From contig JACJYG010000005.1 of the NCBI GenBank assembly GCA_020636215.1, forward strand, positions 496,001 to 560,000: a DNA stretch of 64,000 nt, written 5' to 3'. Made by a program: the position numbers and the translations under genes. The stretch is from Lewinellaceae bacterium. GTDB lineage: Bacteria > Bacteroidota > Bacteroidia > Chitinophagales > Saprospiraceae. Below, in pieces: positions 35,343 through 42,971 of this stretch (within the stretch, counting starts at the first letter, position 1; every line of letters begins with the position of its first letter). The notes under the pieces are model-generated. The model was not told the DNA's origin. It searched no databases and saw only the letters and a program-made list of their open reading frames with translations.

Positions 35343-38300
35343 TTAGAAACTTAAGTTAAACCCTGCGATAATCGTGCGGGGCGCCGGTACAGTCCCCCAG
35401 TCGATGCCCACTGCCAGGTCGGAAGAGATATTAAAGCCCTGCGTGTCGTTGGCATTGGCCTGGATCTCCGGGTCAAGCCCGGGGTATTTGGTGAAGGTGA
35501 AGGCGTTCTGCACGCTGACATAGGCCCTCAGGCCGGTAATGGCTTTCGCGTTTTTCAATAAGTTGTTGAAGGTGTACCCCAGAGTGATGTTGCGCACCCG
35601 CAGGTAGGAGCCGTCTTCCAGAAATCGGGTGGAGATGCGGCGGTTCCCGTTGCGGTCGTCGATACTGACCTTGGGGATCGAGCCGTTGGGGTTGTCAGGC
35701 GTCCAACGGTCCAGGATCTCCGCATAGCTGTTAAAGCCCCGGGACTGGGTTTCGTAGGCGAAGTTGCCGTAGAGGAAATACACATCGTTGCCCTCCACGC
35801 CCTGCACCAGCACCGACAGGTCGAAGTTTTTGTATCCAAAATCGGCATTGAGGCCGTAGATGAAGTCTGGGAACGGATTTCCGAGGTGGGCCCGGTCCTC
35901 ATCATCGATGGCGCCGTCCTTGTTGAGGTCGGCGAATTTGACATCGCCGGGCCGGGTAAAGTCACTCTGGAAAGGGCTGGCGTCGATCTCTTCCTGGCTC
36001 TGGAAGATGCCTTCCATCTGATAGAGGTAGAAAGAGCCGATCGGATAGCCCGGCTCGGTTTTGGTAATGGGGCCGTCGGCTAAACCAAAGCCACCCAGGA
36101 TGGGTTCTCCTTCGGCCAACGACAATACCTTATTCTTTACGGTTGAAATATTGGCCCTAATGCTGAAATTGAAGTCGTTGATGTTTTGCTTGTAAATGAG
36201 CGCCAGGTCCCAGCCCTGGTTTTCCACTTCTCCGGCATTGACGAAAGGCGGGTTCTGTGAACCGCCCGCCTGTGGGATCGGGATGCGCACCAGAACATCC
36301 GAACTTTTCTTATAGTAATAATCAGCCAGCAGGGAAATGCGGTCTTCAAACAAACTCAGGTCCAGGCCAAAGTCTGTTTGGGTAGTCGTTTCCCATTTGA
36401 TCTTGTCATTCCCGGTCTCGACCAAAGCCGCGCCGGTCGCTATCTGGCCGCCGAAGGGATACACCAGCCGCCCGGTTTCTACCAGCGAACTAAAGGGGTA
36501 GTTGCCGATTTCCTGATTGCCGAGTACGCCCCAGCTGGCCCTAAGCTTCAGTTGGGAAATAAAATCCAGTCCGCTGAAAAAGGGTTCGTTCGACACGTTC
36601 CAGGCTACCGATACGGACGGGAATGTACCATAGCGGTTGTCTTTCCCGAATCGGGAGGAGCCGTCCCGCCGTACCGCTGTGTTGATGACGAAGCGCCGGT
36701 CGAAGGTATAGCCCAACTGCCCGAAATACGACAAAAGCGCCCATTCTGTGACAATACCGGAGGCGTTGATATCCCCCAATTCCTGCGTGAGGCTGGCGTC
36801 GATATAGCGGAAGGCCGGGTCGGTGAGGATAAAGTTGTTGGCGGACCCTCCGAGATAATTGGTTTGATTCTGGATCGCCTCCATGCCCAGCAGGGCGGAA
36901 ATGTGGTGGCGCCCCAGCGACTGGGAATAGTCCAGGGTATTGTTCCAGATCAGGTTCTGGTCGATCACCCTGCCTTCATTGAGCGAAGTGGGGTCGTAGA
37001 TGGCCTGGGAGAGCCGTTTTTTGAATAGTTTTTCATTGCGGAACAGAAAGTCGCCGCCCAGGCTGGTCCGGAATTTCAGGTTTTCCAGGAGCTTGAGTTC
37101 TGCAAAGACACTGCCAAAGAAACGGTAGCGCTTGATGGTCCAGTCGGTCGCATCGATAAAAGCCAGGGGGTTGGCGTTGCCGTCGCCAAATAGGGTGGGT
37201 TCACCGAGTTCGATAGTCGTATTGTAGTATTCCCCGTCGGGCCTTCGGATAGGGAAAACCGGTGCGGCGATCAGCGTATACCGAATGCCACTCAGCTCAT
37301 TGCCCGGCCCGGCGCCATCGCCGGAACTGTTGATCGCCTTTTGGTCGGTAAAAGAAAAGGAAAGGTTGTTGCCAATGGTGAGCCAGTCGCCTTTGATCTC
37401 ACCGTTGAAGCGCAGCAGGTATTTTTCGAATCCCTGGCCCTTGAATACCCCTTCCTGGTTGAGGTATTCGCCGGCAATGTAGTAGCTGCTGTTGCCGCTC
37501 CCGCCGGTTGCGCTAAGCATATAGCGCTGAATGGGCGCCCGCCGGAAAACTTCATCCAGCCAATTGACATCCGGTAAGGTGTCGAGGATGGCCAGGTTGA
37601 ATGTGTCGAGTTGACGGGGCAGGTCCCGCAGTGTATTGGCGTTTTTGATCGCTTCATTGCGAATTTCCAGGTATTCCCGGGAATTTAGCAGTTCGGGCAA
37701 GTTTACAGCGTCCTGGAAACCGTAATAGCTCTGGAAGCTAAACTTCGGCTTTCCCGACTGGCCTTTCTTGGTGGTGATAACGATGACCCCATTGGCCGCC
37801 CGGGCGCCGTAGATGGCGGCGGCGGCGCCGTCTTTTAATACCTGAACCGACTCTATATCAGAGGTGGAGAACATGTTGACGTTGCCCGTCGTGGGCACAC
37901 CATCAATAATATACAAGGGGTTGTTATTGCCTAAGGTGCCGGCGCCACGTATCCGCACAGCGATGGCGTCACCAGGTGCGCCGGTGGTTTGGGTTACCTG
38001 CAGGCCGGGCACCTGCCCCTGAAGGCTTTGGTCAAAGCCCAGGACCGGCAATTTCTCAATGTCTTCGGCTCTTACCGTAGAGATAGAACTGGCTACATTG
38101 GCCCTGATCTCGGTCCGGTAGCCGGTGATCAACACCTCGTCGAGTAATTGACCTGTTTCAGAGAGCTGAATATCCAGGATAGCTCGCCCCTCGACTGGTA
38201 TTTCCAGCTTGTCATAACCAATATAACTGACGATCAAAACCGCATCGGGTGGAACGGTAATACTGTATTTCCCTTCCCAATCCGTAATGGTGCCGTTTGA

Positions 38301-38501
38301 TGTTCCTTTCTCCAGAATGTTGGCTCCTATCAGCGTCTCCTGGTTGGCCTCAGAACTTACCGTTCCCCGTACCGTAATCACGCTGGTATCTTGTTGGGCG
38401 TTCAGAACGTTGGCCAGTGTCGGAAAGAAAATAGTCAGCCCTGAAAACAGGAGGAAGGACAATAGTACGCGATAGGTAGAAGTAAATGTTAGCTGCCCCA
38501 T
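35343..38501 (-). CDS. SusC/RagA family TonB-linked outer membrane transporter
   Basis: A 1052-residue protein with a signal region (about 1-36), a carboxypeptidase-regulatory-like domain (about 43-120, VRGTVSSEANQETLIGANIL), a plug domain with the LYIIDGVP motif typical of SusC proteins (about 200), and a long beta-barrel with an aromatic C-terminus (IIAGFNLSF). It would import oligosaccharides through the outer membrane with energy from TonB/ExbBD, encoded elsewhere. It is the first gene of the minus-strand locus and is divergent from an AraC-type regulator. Confidence 0.95.
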   Translation of the reverse strand: MGQLTFTSTYRVLLSFLLFSGLTIFFPTLANVLNAQQDTSVITVRGTVSSEANQETLIGANILEKGTSNGTITDWEGKYSITVPPDAVLIVSYIGYDKLEIPVEGRAILDIQLSETGQLLDEVLITGYRTEIRANVASSISTVRAEDIEKLPVLGFDQSLQGQVPGLQVTQTTGAPGDAIAVRIRGAGTLGNNNPLYIIDGVPTTGNVNMFSTSDIESVQVLKDGAAAAIYGARAANGVIVITTKKGQSGKPKFSFQSYYGFQDAVNLPELLNSREYLEIRNEAIKNANTLRDLPRQLDTFNLAILDTLPDVNWLDEVFRRAPIQRYMLSATGGSGNSSYYIAGEYLNQEGVFKGQGFEKYLLRFNGEIKGDWLTIGNNLSFSFTDQKAINSSGDGAGPGNELSGIRYTLIAAPVFPIRRPDGEYYNTTIELGEPTLFGDGNANPLAFIDATDWTIKRYRFFGSVFAELKLLENLKFRTSLGGDFLFRNEKLFKKRLSQAIYDPTSLNEGRVIDQNLIWNNTLDYSQSLGRHHISALLGMEAIQNQTNYLGGSANNFILTDPAFRYIDASLTQELGDINASGIVTEWALLSYFGQLGYTFDRRFVINTAVRRDGSSRFGKDNRYGTFPSVSVAWNVSNEPFFSGLDFISQLKLRASWGVLGNQEIGNYPFSSLVETGRLVYPFGGQIATGAALVETGNDKIKWETTTQTDFGLDLSLFEDRISLLADYYYKKSSDVLVRIPIPQAGGSQNPPFVNAGEVENQGWDLALIYKQNINDFNFSIRANISTVKNKVLSLAEGEPILGGFGLADGPITKTEPGYPIGSFYLYQMEGIFQSQEEIDASPFQSDFTRPGDVKFADLNKDGAIDDEDRAHLGNPFPDFIYGLNADFGYKNFDLSVLVQGVEGNDVYFLYGNFAYETQSRGFNSYAEILDRWTPDNPNGSIPKVSIDDRNGNRRISTRFLEDGSYLRVRNITLGYTFNNLLKNAKAITGLRAYVSVQNAFTFTKYPGLDPEIQANANDTQGFNISSDLAVGIDWGTVPAPRTIIAGFNLSF

Positions 38502-38819
38502 AAAAATCGATTTTCTGGATGATCTTGTCAGGAATGCCCGTAATGATAGTGGCGCTTTTCAATGCCATCTATTTCGGCTGATCCTGAAGAAATGGCAATA
38601 AAAACCATTGCGAACTCAGTCTGCCTGGATTAGCGTTAGTCGGAAATATTATCTAGCTAGATTAGTTTTTCGAACTAATTAGACGTGAAAGATTATTCTT
38701 TTCTGGTTGTTAAATTTACCAATATTCCAGTCGTGAATTCCACACTTTAATGCAAAAGAATGGTACTTTTATGAAATATCGAATTCAGAAATTGCATTTC
38801 AGCCAATAATCATTCGGAA
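38502..38819. promoter_or_regulatory. Divergent control region between susC and the AraC-type gene
   Basis: This 318-base AT-rich region holds two adjacent dyads. ATCTAGCTAGAT at 38651-38662 is a perfect 12-base palindrome. ATTAGTT at 38661-38667 pairs with AACTAAT at 38673-38679 across a five-base gap. They are about 150 bases from both start codons and could be regulator-binding sites shared by the divergent genes. I found no convincing -33/-7 pair on either strand. Confidence 0.5.
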
Positions 38820-39794
38820 ATGAAAGTCTATCGTGAGATTACTCCCCTGCATTTTGATGACGCCTTTGTTCTCATCGATTCCATAGACAACGGCTTTGAT
38901 TATCCGATCCATAGTCATCCTGAATATGAGCTGACCCTGATCATGGGAAGTTCGGGCACCCGCATCGTTGGAGATTCTACGGAAGGGTACGTCGGACACG
39001 ATCTGGTGCTCCTGGGCCCGAACTTGCACCACAAGTGGGATGGAGACGGCAAACCAATAGACAACACCGCCTCCTGCCGTGTGATCACCCTTCAATTTGA
39101 GATGAATTTGTTTGATGCACAGCTATTCCGGAAAAAGCCCTTTTTTGAGATCAGAGACTTGTTGGAGCGGTCGAAGCGGGGGATTCGTTTTACCGGCCAA
39201 GCGTTTCGCGCTGCCCGGCGCCTGCTCCTTGACATGACGGGGCTCAACGGCATGGCCGGCATCCTGAAGTTCCTGGAACTAATGGATTTGCTGGCGCAAT
39301 CCCAGGAACAAACCTTACTGGCCAGTGAAGGGTTTACCGGCCGGCCTGTCACGGTGGAGAGCAATCGGATCAAGATTGCCTATCAATATATTCTCAACAA
39401 CTTTACGCGGCAGGATTTGAAGATGGGCGAGGTGGCTGCCCAGGTTAATATGTCAGATTCCGCCTTCAGCCATTTTTTCAAAAAGAGCACCAACAAAAGC
39501 TATAAGCAATTCCTCATCGACTTACGTCTTGGTTACGCTTGTAAGTTACTGATCGAAACGGACCGTTCCATTAGTGAGATCGGCTACCTGTGTTTCAACA
39601 ACCTCACCAACTTCAACCGCTTGTTCAAAAAGCACCGATCCTGTACCCCTTTTGAGTATCGCAAATTCTATAAAGAGAAAAGCACCTTCGACTGGACGGT
39701 CCAGAAAACACTCAACCAGTTCCTCCCCTCTGGCCAGGTGGTCGGCGACAGCCAGAAGCCGAGGGTGTATGGGGCGAAGCTGGTGCATTCCTGA
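38820..39794 (+). CDS. AraC family transcriptional regulator with cupin sensor
   Basis: A 324-residue protein. The N-terminal cupin (about 10-110) has the H-S-H-P-E-Y-E motif and a LLGPNLHHKWDGD segment as in sugar-responsive AraC regulators. The C-terminal double helix-turn-helix (about 183-285) includes MGEVAAQVNMSDSAFSHFFKK and ISEIGYLCFNNLTNFNRLFKK. It is transcribed divergently from susC, so it is the natural candidate to control that locus, directly or with its ligand. Only one PUL-type DNA-binding regulator was found in the region, since the nearby sensor-cyclase has none. Confidence 0.92.
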   Translation: MKVYREITPLHFDDAFVLIDSIDNGFDYPIHSHPEYELTLIMGSSGTRIVGDSTEGYVGHDLVLLGPNLHHKWDGDGKPIDNTASCRVITLQFEMNLFDAQLFRKKPFFEIRDLLERSKRGIRFTGQAFRAARRLLLDMTGLNGMAGILKFLELMDLLAQSQEQTLLASEGFTGRPVTVESNRIKIAYQYILNNFTRQDLKMGEVAAQVNMSDSAFSHFFKKSTNKSYKQFLIDLRLGYACKLLIETDRSISEIGYLCFNNLTNFNRLFKKHRSCTPFEYRKFYKEKSTFDWTVQKTLNQFLPSGQVVGDSQKPRVYGAKLVHS

Positions 39795-39808
39795 GCAGTT
39801 GTGGCCTT

Positions 39809-39968
39809 AGGGGCCGGCGAAGAATAACTTCCCCATTTGATACGGCCCTTTTTCCGCCATACTTCGTTGCTCGATCGGTCACGTAGCGCTGCTATGCTCC
39901 CTCCTCGCGCCTCGTCTGGCCAAAAAATGACTCGCCTGAAATGATGAACTTATTTTTCGCCGGCCCCT
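39809..39968. mobile_element. MITE-like element 1 with 19-base inverted ends
   Basis: The left end AGGGGCCGGCGAAGAATAA (39809-39827) and the right end (39950-39968) are inverted copies with 18 of 19 bases matching. They enclose about 120 bases without an ORF that include the stretch CTTCGTTGCTCGATCGGTCA. The right end reaches the first base of the stop codon of the small lipoprotein gene. No target-site duplication was established and no transposase lies nearby. A non-autonomous transposon or a structured intergenic repeat are both possible. Confidence 0.55.
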
Positions 39969-40474
39969 TATTCCGCCACACTACTGATTTTTCGGTGCAC
40001 GCCCAGATACTCATCATCTTCCTGCCCATCGCCATCCCAGTCGAGCAGGGTGCGGAATTCAGCCAGGCCCTTGTCTATAGTCACGATGTATTGATAGGTC
40101 GCTTTGGGCTCCACCATCAGCAAGGTGTCGCTAAAAGTATTCCACATGCCGCGCGCAACGCTGATAATGGTGTCATTGCCGGCTGTGAATACCTGCCTGT
40201 ACTGATTGTCCGGCTGGAAATAAGCCTTGATAGGCCGCATACCGGTACGCTCCAGCCATTCCTCCTCCCGGATTTCGAATACATAACTGGAGTCTGTATT
40301 TTCTGCTGTATTGACGGCCACCCGAACCAGGATGGATTCCCAGGCGCCAGGTAGCGCTTCGGCCAGAGGAACCGGGGTTTCTGTTGCCGTTTCCGGTTTG
40401 CCAGATGGCTGGCATTGGGTGAGTATCAGGCTAAGGAACAGGAGGGTGAGCAGGCTTACTTCTTGTATCCGCAT
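39968..40474 (-). CDS. Small lipoprotein of unknown function, possibly lipocalin-like
   Basis: A 168-residue protein with a lipoprotein signal (LILTQC, Cys21). The mature part starts with a Pro/Thr-rich spacer, then LPGAWESILVRVAVNT and alternating strands with conserved-looking Trp, Tyr and Asp (YVFEIREEEWLERTGMRP, LLDWDGDGQEDDEYLGVHR). The L-x-G-x-W start and overall size recall lipocalin-like Bacteroidota lipoproteins, but this is only a resemblance. The gene is alone between MITE-like elements, and its stop codon coincides with the edge of element 1, so its last codons may have been reshaped by that element. Confidence 0.6.
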   Translation of the reverse strand: MRIQEVSLLTLLFLSLILTQCQPSGKPETATETPVPLAEALPGAWESILVRVAVNTAENTDSSYVFEIREEEWLERTGMRPIKAYFQPDNQYRQVFTAGNDTIISVARGMWNTFSDTLLMVEPKATYQYIVTIDKGLAEFRTLLDWDGDGQEDDEYLGVHRKISSVAE

Positions 40475-40723
40475 ACGTTTTTTGGCGGCAAAAATAAACC
40501 TTTTTCAGGCCTTTTCACATGGGGGACAGAAGTCATCAGGGCAATCGCATTTAACTATTTTTGGATCAGATGCCTGCATGCGCATACTGAGGGGAACCCT
40601 GGTTAAGTCGTCAGACGACTGCCATTAGGCAGCGATTCCTGGGGTGGTAGGACAGAATGCGTCCAGGGTTCATAATCCTGCTGCCGGTTTGTTTTAAATG
40701 CGATTGCCCTGCAGAAGTCATGT

Positions 40724-40890
40724 GAATTAGGGGCTAAAACCAGGGGGAAGACGCTATAGGAGCGCCCGGAACACCAAAGGCTTGGCCCTGAAGATAGCGG
40801 CCCGCTAGGCCGCGAACAATCGTATTTTGCCGGTTTCTACAAAAGATAACGGCCCGCTGGGCCGTTGCTTAAGCATTTAGCCCCTAATTC
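40724..40890. mobile_element. MITE-like element 2 with 15-base perfect inverted ends and paired hairpins
   Basis: GAATTAGGGGCTAAA at 40724-40738 is perfectly inverted at 40876-40890, giving a 167-base unit. Inside are two related hairpins. The first is GCGGCC/GGCCGC with loop CGCTA (40797-40813). The second is AACGGCC/GGCCGTT with loop CGCTG (40848-40866). Each is preceded by GATA, so they are copies spaced 52 bases apart. There is no ORF and no visible transposase. It looks like a non-autonomous element or a structured RNA repeat. Confidence 0.65.
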
Positions 40891-40995
40891 GGATGAGTCC
40901 GTCCTCCCGGATTTCGGACAATTCCCTACCTAAGGGCTGGAGTTACGATACGCATTCCACCCGCGGGCGGAATGAATGCTGCGCCTTATGGGCTA

Positions 40996-41026
40996 TGGAT
41001 ACTATCGATGCTGCAGATAGTATCCA
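40996..41026 (-). terminator. Hairpin downstream of the head-GIN gene
   Basis: TGGATACTATC (40996-41006) and GATAGTATCCA (41016-41026) form a perfect 11-base stem with a 9-base loop, 45 bases beyond the stop codon of the minus-strand gene at 41071. A U-run is missing, so termination is only a possibility. Confidence 0.4.
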
Positions 41027-41066
41027 CAGTATCCACAGCATCCATAGCATCCACACTATCTACAGC
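41022..41066. repeat. Nine-base tandem repeat
   Basis: Five adjacent nine-base units of the form ATCCACAGC occupy 41022-41066, each differing from the consensus by at most a few bases. They sit immediately after the stop codon of the head-GIN gene and merge into the hairpin at 40996-41026. Likely a slippage-prone intergenic minisatellite. Confidence 0.7.
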
Positions 41067-41070
41067 ATCC

Positions 41071-41874
41071 TCAACCCCTCCTCTTCACCTCTCCCGAGCC
41101 ACTAACCTTCTGTTCCACCTGTGGCTCGCCGGTGTAGTAAACGTCGCCGGAGCCGGCGATCTTTACCTTGAGCGACCCGGACACATCCACGCTGCAGTCA
41201 CCCGAACCAGCGATGCTAACCCCGGCAGAGCGGGTTTTCAAGTTGGCGGCATTGATATCGCCGGAGCCCATAATACCGGCGTCAAAATTGTCGGACTGTC
41301 CTGCCAGTTTTATGTCTCCAGAACCGGATATGCGCGCTTCCAGGGATTTTGCATTCAGTTCCAATTGAATGTTACCCGACCCGGATACGCGGGTTTCAAC
41401 AGACTCACCCTGCAGGCCCAATTGAATATTACCCGACCCGGAGACGCCGATGTCAACAACGCCCAGCCCTTCAAAGGTATTGGCGCCACGGACATTGCCC
41501 GATCCACTGACGTGAAGGTTTTTCAAGCTAGGCATTGTGATGTACACTGTCAGCCCTTTGTAATTGCGAACGTTTTTGGTAAGCCTTACCTTCCAGGTAT
41601 TCCCGTCGACGGCTGTATTCAATAAGTCGATGATATTTTCCTGGCCTTCTGCCTCCACCAGGAAGCCATCGCCTTGTGTTAGTACGATATCCATGCTGCC
41701 CTGTAGGTCGATGGACTCAAAATCCCTGACATCCAGTTTTTTCCGGATCATTTCTCCTTCGCCGTTAACTCCGCCGCCAAAGAAATTATTGGCCCCAACA
41801 TTTCCATTCCCGGAATAACAGGAAGGGAGGACAAAGCCCAGGATGGCCATCCATAAAATGAGTTGGATCTTCAT
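41071..41874 (-). CDS. Head-GIN domain (DUF2807) lipoprotein
   Basis: A 267-residue protein with lipobox LPSC (Cys19). The mature part begins with a short Gly/Asn-rich spacer, then the head-GIN motif region RDFESIDLQGSMDIVLTQGD (about 50-70), followed by a right-handed beta-helix of repeated SGSGNI/SGSGDI turns, at least nine from about 118 to the end. Members are found widely in Bacteroidota as putative adhesin-like surface lipoproteins whose biochemical role is not settled. Transcribed alone on the minus strand. Confidence 0.85.
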   Translation of the reverse strand: MKIQLILWMAILGFVLPSCYSGNGNVGANNFFGGGVNGEGEMIRKKLDVRDFESIDLQGSMDIVLTQGDGFLVEAEGQENIIDLLNTAVDGNTWKVRLTKNVRNYKGLTVYITMPSLKNLHVSGSGNVRGANTFEGLGVVDIGVSGSGNIQLGLQGESVETRVSGSGNIQLELNAKSLEARISGSGDIKLAGQSDNFDAGIMGSGDINAANLKTRSAGVSIAGSGDCSVDVSGSLKVKIAGSGDVYYTGEPQVEQKVSGSGEVKRRG

Positions 41875-42219
41875 GATAAATTTTGGTTTGGTTATAGAAT
41901 GTGTCTAATCGTTTCGAAATTCCGGATTTCAAAAGTTTTTTCCACTTCCGACAGCCCTTGGCCGGGCCGTCATTATATAAGGTTACGATCATCACTCAAA
42001 TGATTAAAGATAAGGCATTCAACAGGCCCGCGCAAATCCAATGGATCAATGGCCGGTTGGATTCGGCCAGATGGGGGAGTGGGGTTTGAGAAGGGTGTGT
42101 TTTGGCGCCTTGGGTACTCTGCAAATTAAAATTTTCCTGGCCTGACGTTTGGTTTAAGAGGGCGTTTGAAGTTCAGGGTTGAAAGTCACTTTAAAATTCA
42201 AGGATTACGGACAGGCTGT

Positions 42220-42227
42220 TATCTTTG
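42220..42227 (+). promoter_or_regulatory. Candidate -7 box for the pyrophosphatase-like gene
   Basis: TATCTTTG fits the Bacteroidota -7 consensus TAnnTTTG and lies 49 bases before the ATG at 42276. The position 19 bases upstream reads TTCA rather than TTTG, so the -33 element is weak. Confidence 0.35.
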
Positions 42228-42275
42228 CTCATCAATGTCATCAAAGACAACCCTTGGAAACGGAAAACTACTCCC

Positions 42276-42905
42276 ATGCGAACCACTATCAATCTGTTGT
42301 GTGCTCTGGTTTTTCTTGGTGCGGGCGCCTGCCGGAAGGATCCTGGCGTTAACAGGGCTCAGGATTACCTTCATCTTCCTGCTTTCACCGAGCGAGGCCT
42401 TCAGGTGGTCGTAGAGATCCCTGCCGGTACGAACCATAAAATAGAATACGACGAAGCGAAAAAAGCTTTTGCCGTGGATCAGCGCGACGGCCGCGATCGG
42501 ATCATTGATTTTTTGCCGTACCCGGGCAACTATGGCTTCATTCCCTCGACCTTCATGGACCCTGCGCGGGGTGGGGACGGTGGCGCGCTCGATGTGCTGC
42601 TCATCAGCGAGGCGGTTCCTACCGGCACGGTATTGGAGGCCCGCCCGATTGCAGCGCTCCTTTTGATGGATGAGGGCCGGCTGGACACCAAGATCATCGC
42701 CGTGCCGGCCGATAGCAGCCGGCAGGTGATGAAGGCGCAAAACTTCCAGGAATTCAGCATCACCTATGATGGCGCCAAGCACATTATTGAGAATTGGTTT
42801 CTCTATTACGATGGTTTGGGCGCCACGGCGTTCAAAGGCTGGCGGGATGAACAATTTGCGTTGGAAGCGGTGCGGAAGTGGATGGTTGTTCAGGCGCCGG
42901 AATAA
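42276..42905 (+). CDS. Lipoprotein related to family I inorganic pyrophosphatase, altered metal motif
   Basis: Start chosen at the ATG at 42276, which gives lipoprotein signal MRTTINLLCALVFLGAGAC; the longer frame adds 17 residues without signal character. The 209-residue protein follows the family I fold: VVVEIPAGTNHKIEY, NYGFIPSTF, then GGDGGALDVLL and LDTKIIAVP. In E. coli enzyme numbering the metal motif D65-G-D67-P-x-D70 reads D-G-G-A-L-D here, so the second aspartate, implicated in water activation, is glycine. D65, D70, D97, D102 and K104 equivalents are present. It would be periplasmic or surface-exposed, unlike the cytoplasmic housekeeping enzyme. Activity may be reduced or redirected to another phosphoanhydride or phosphonate; that is inference. 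Confidence 0.85.
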   Translation: MRTTINLLCALVFLGAGACRKDPGVNRAQDYLHLPAFTERGLQVVVEIPAGTNHKIEYDEAKKAFAVDQRDGRDRIIDFLPYPGNYGFIPSTFMDPARGGDGGALDVLLISEAVPTGTVLEARPIAALLLMDEGRLDTKIIAVPADSSRQVMKAQNFQEFSITYDGAKHIIENWFLYYDGLGATAFKGWRDEQFALEAVRKWMVVQAPE

Positions 42906-42971
42906 GTTGCGGGGGCATTCAACTTTTATCCCTTTTTGCCTGTTGAGGAAAATGTAAACTCCGACACCTAC

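Larger units (their letters stand above)
40475..41070. other. 596-base intergenic region rich in repeats
   Basis: No credible gene is present. The short frames here run through repeats, for example a Ser-Ile-His repeat encoded by the 9-base units. The region holds MITE-like element 2 (40724-40890), a strong hairpin (40996-41026) and the 9-base tandem repeat (41022-41066). Two minus-strand genes flank it. Confidence 0.6.

Noticed and set aside
39809..40890. A composite transposon bounded by the two MITE-like elements
   Set aside because: Their ends are unrelated in sequence and no transposase lies between them.
40893..41105. 70-residue frame with Ser-Ile-His repeats
   Set aside because: It only reads the nine-base tandem repeat and the hairpin.
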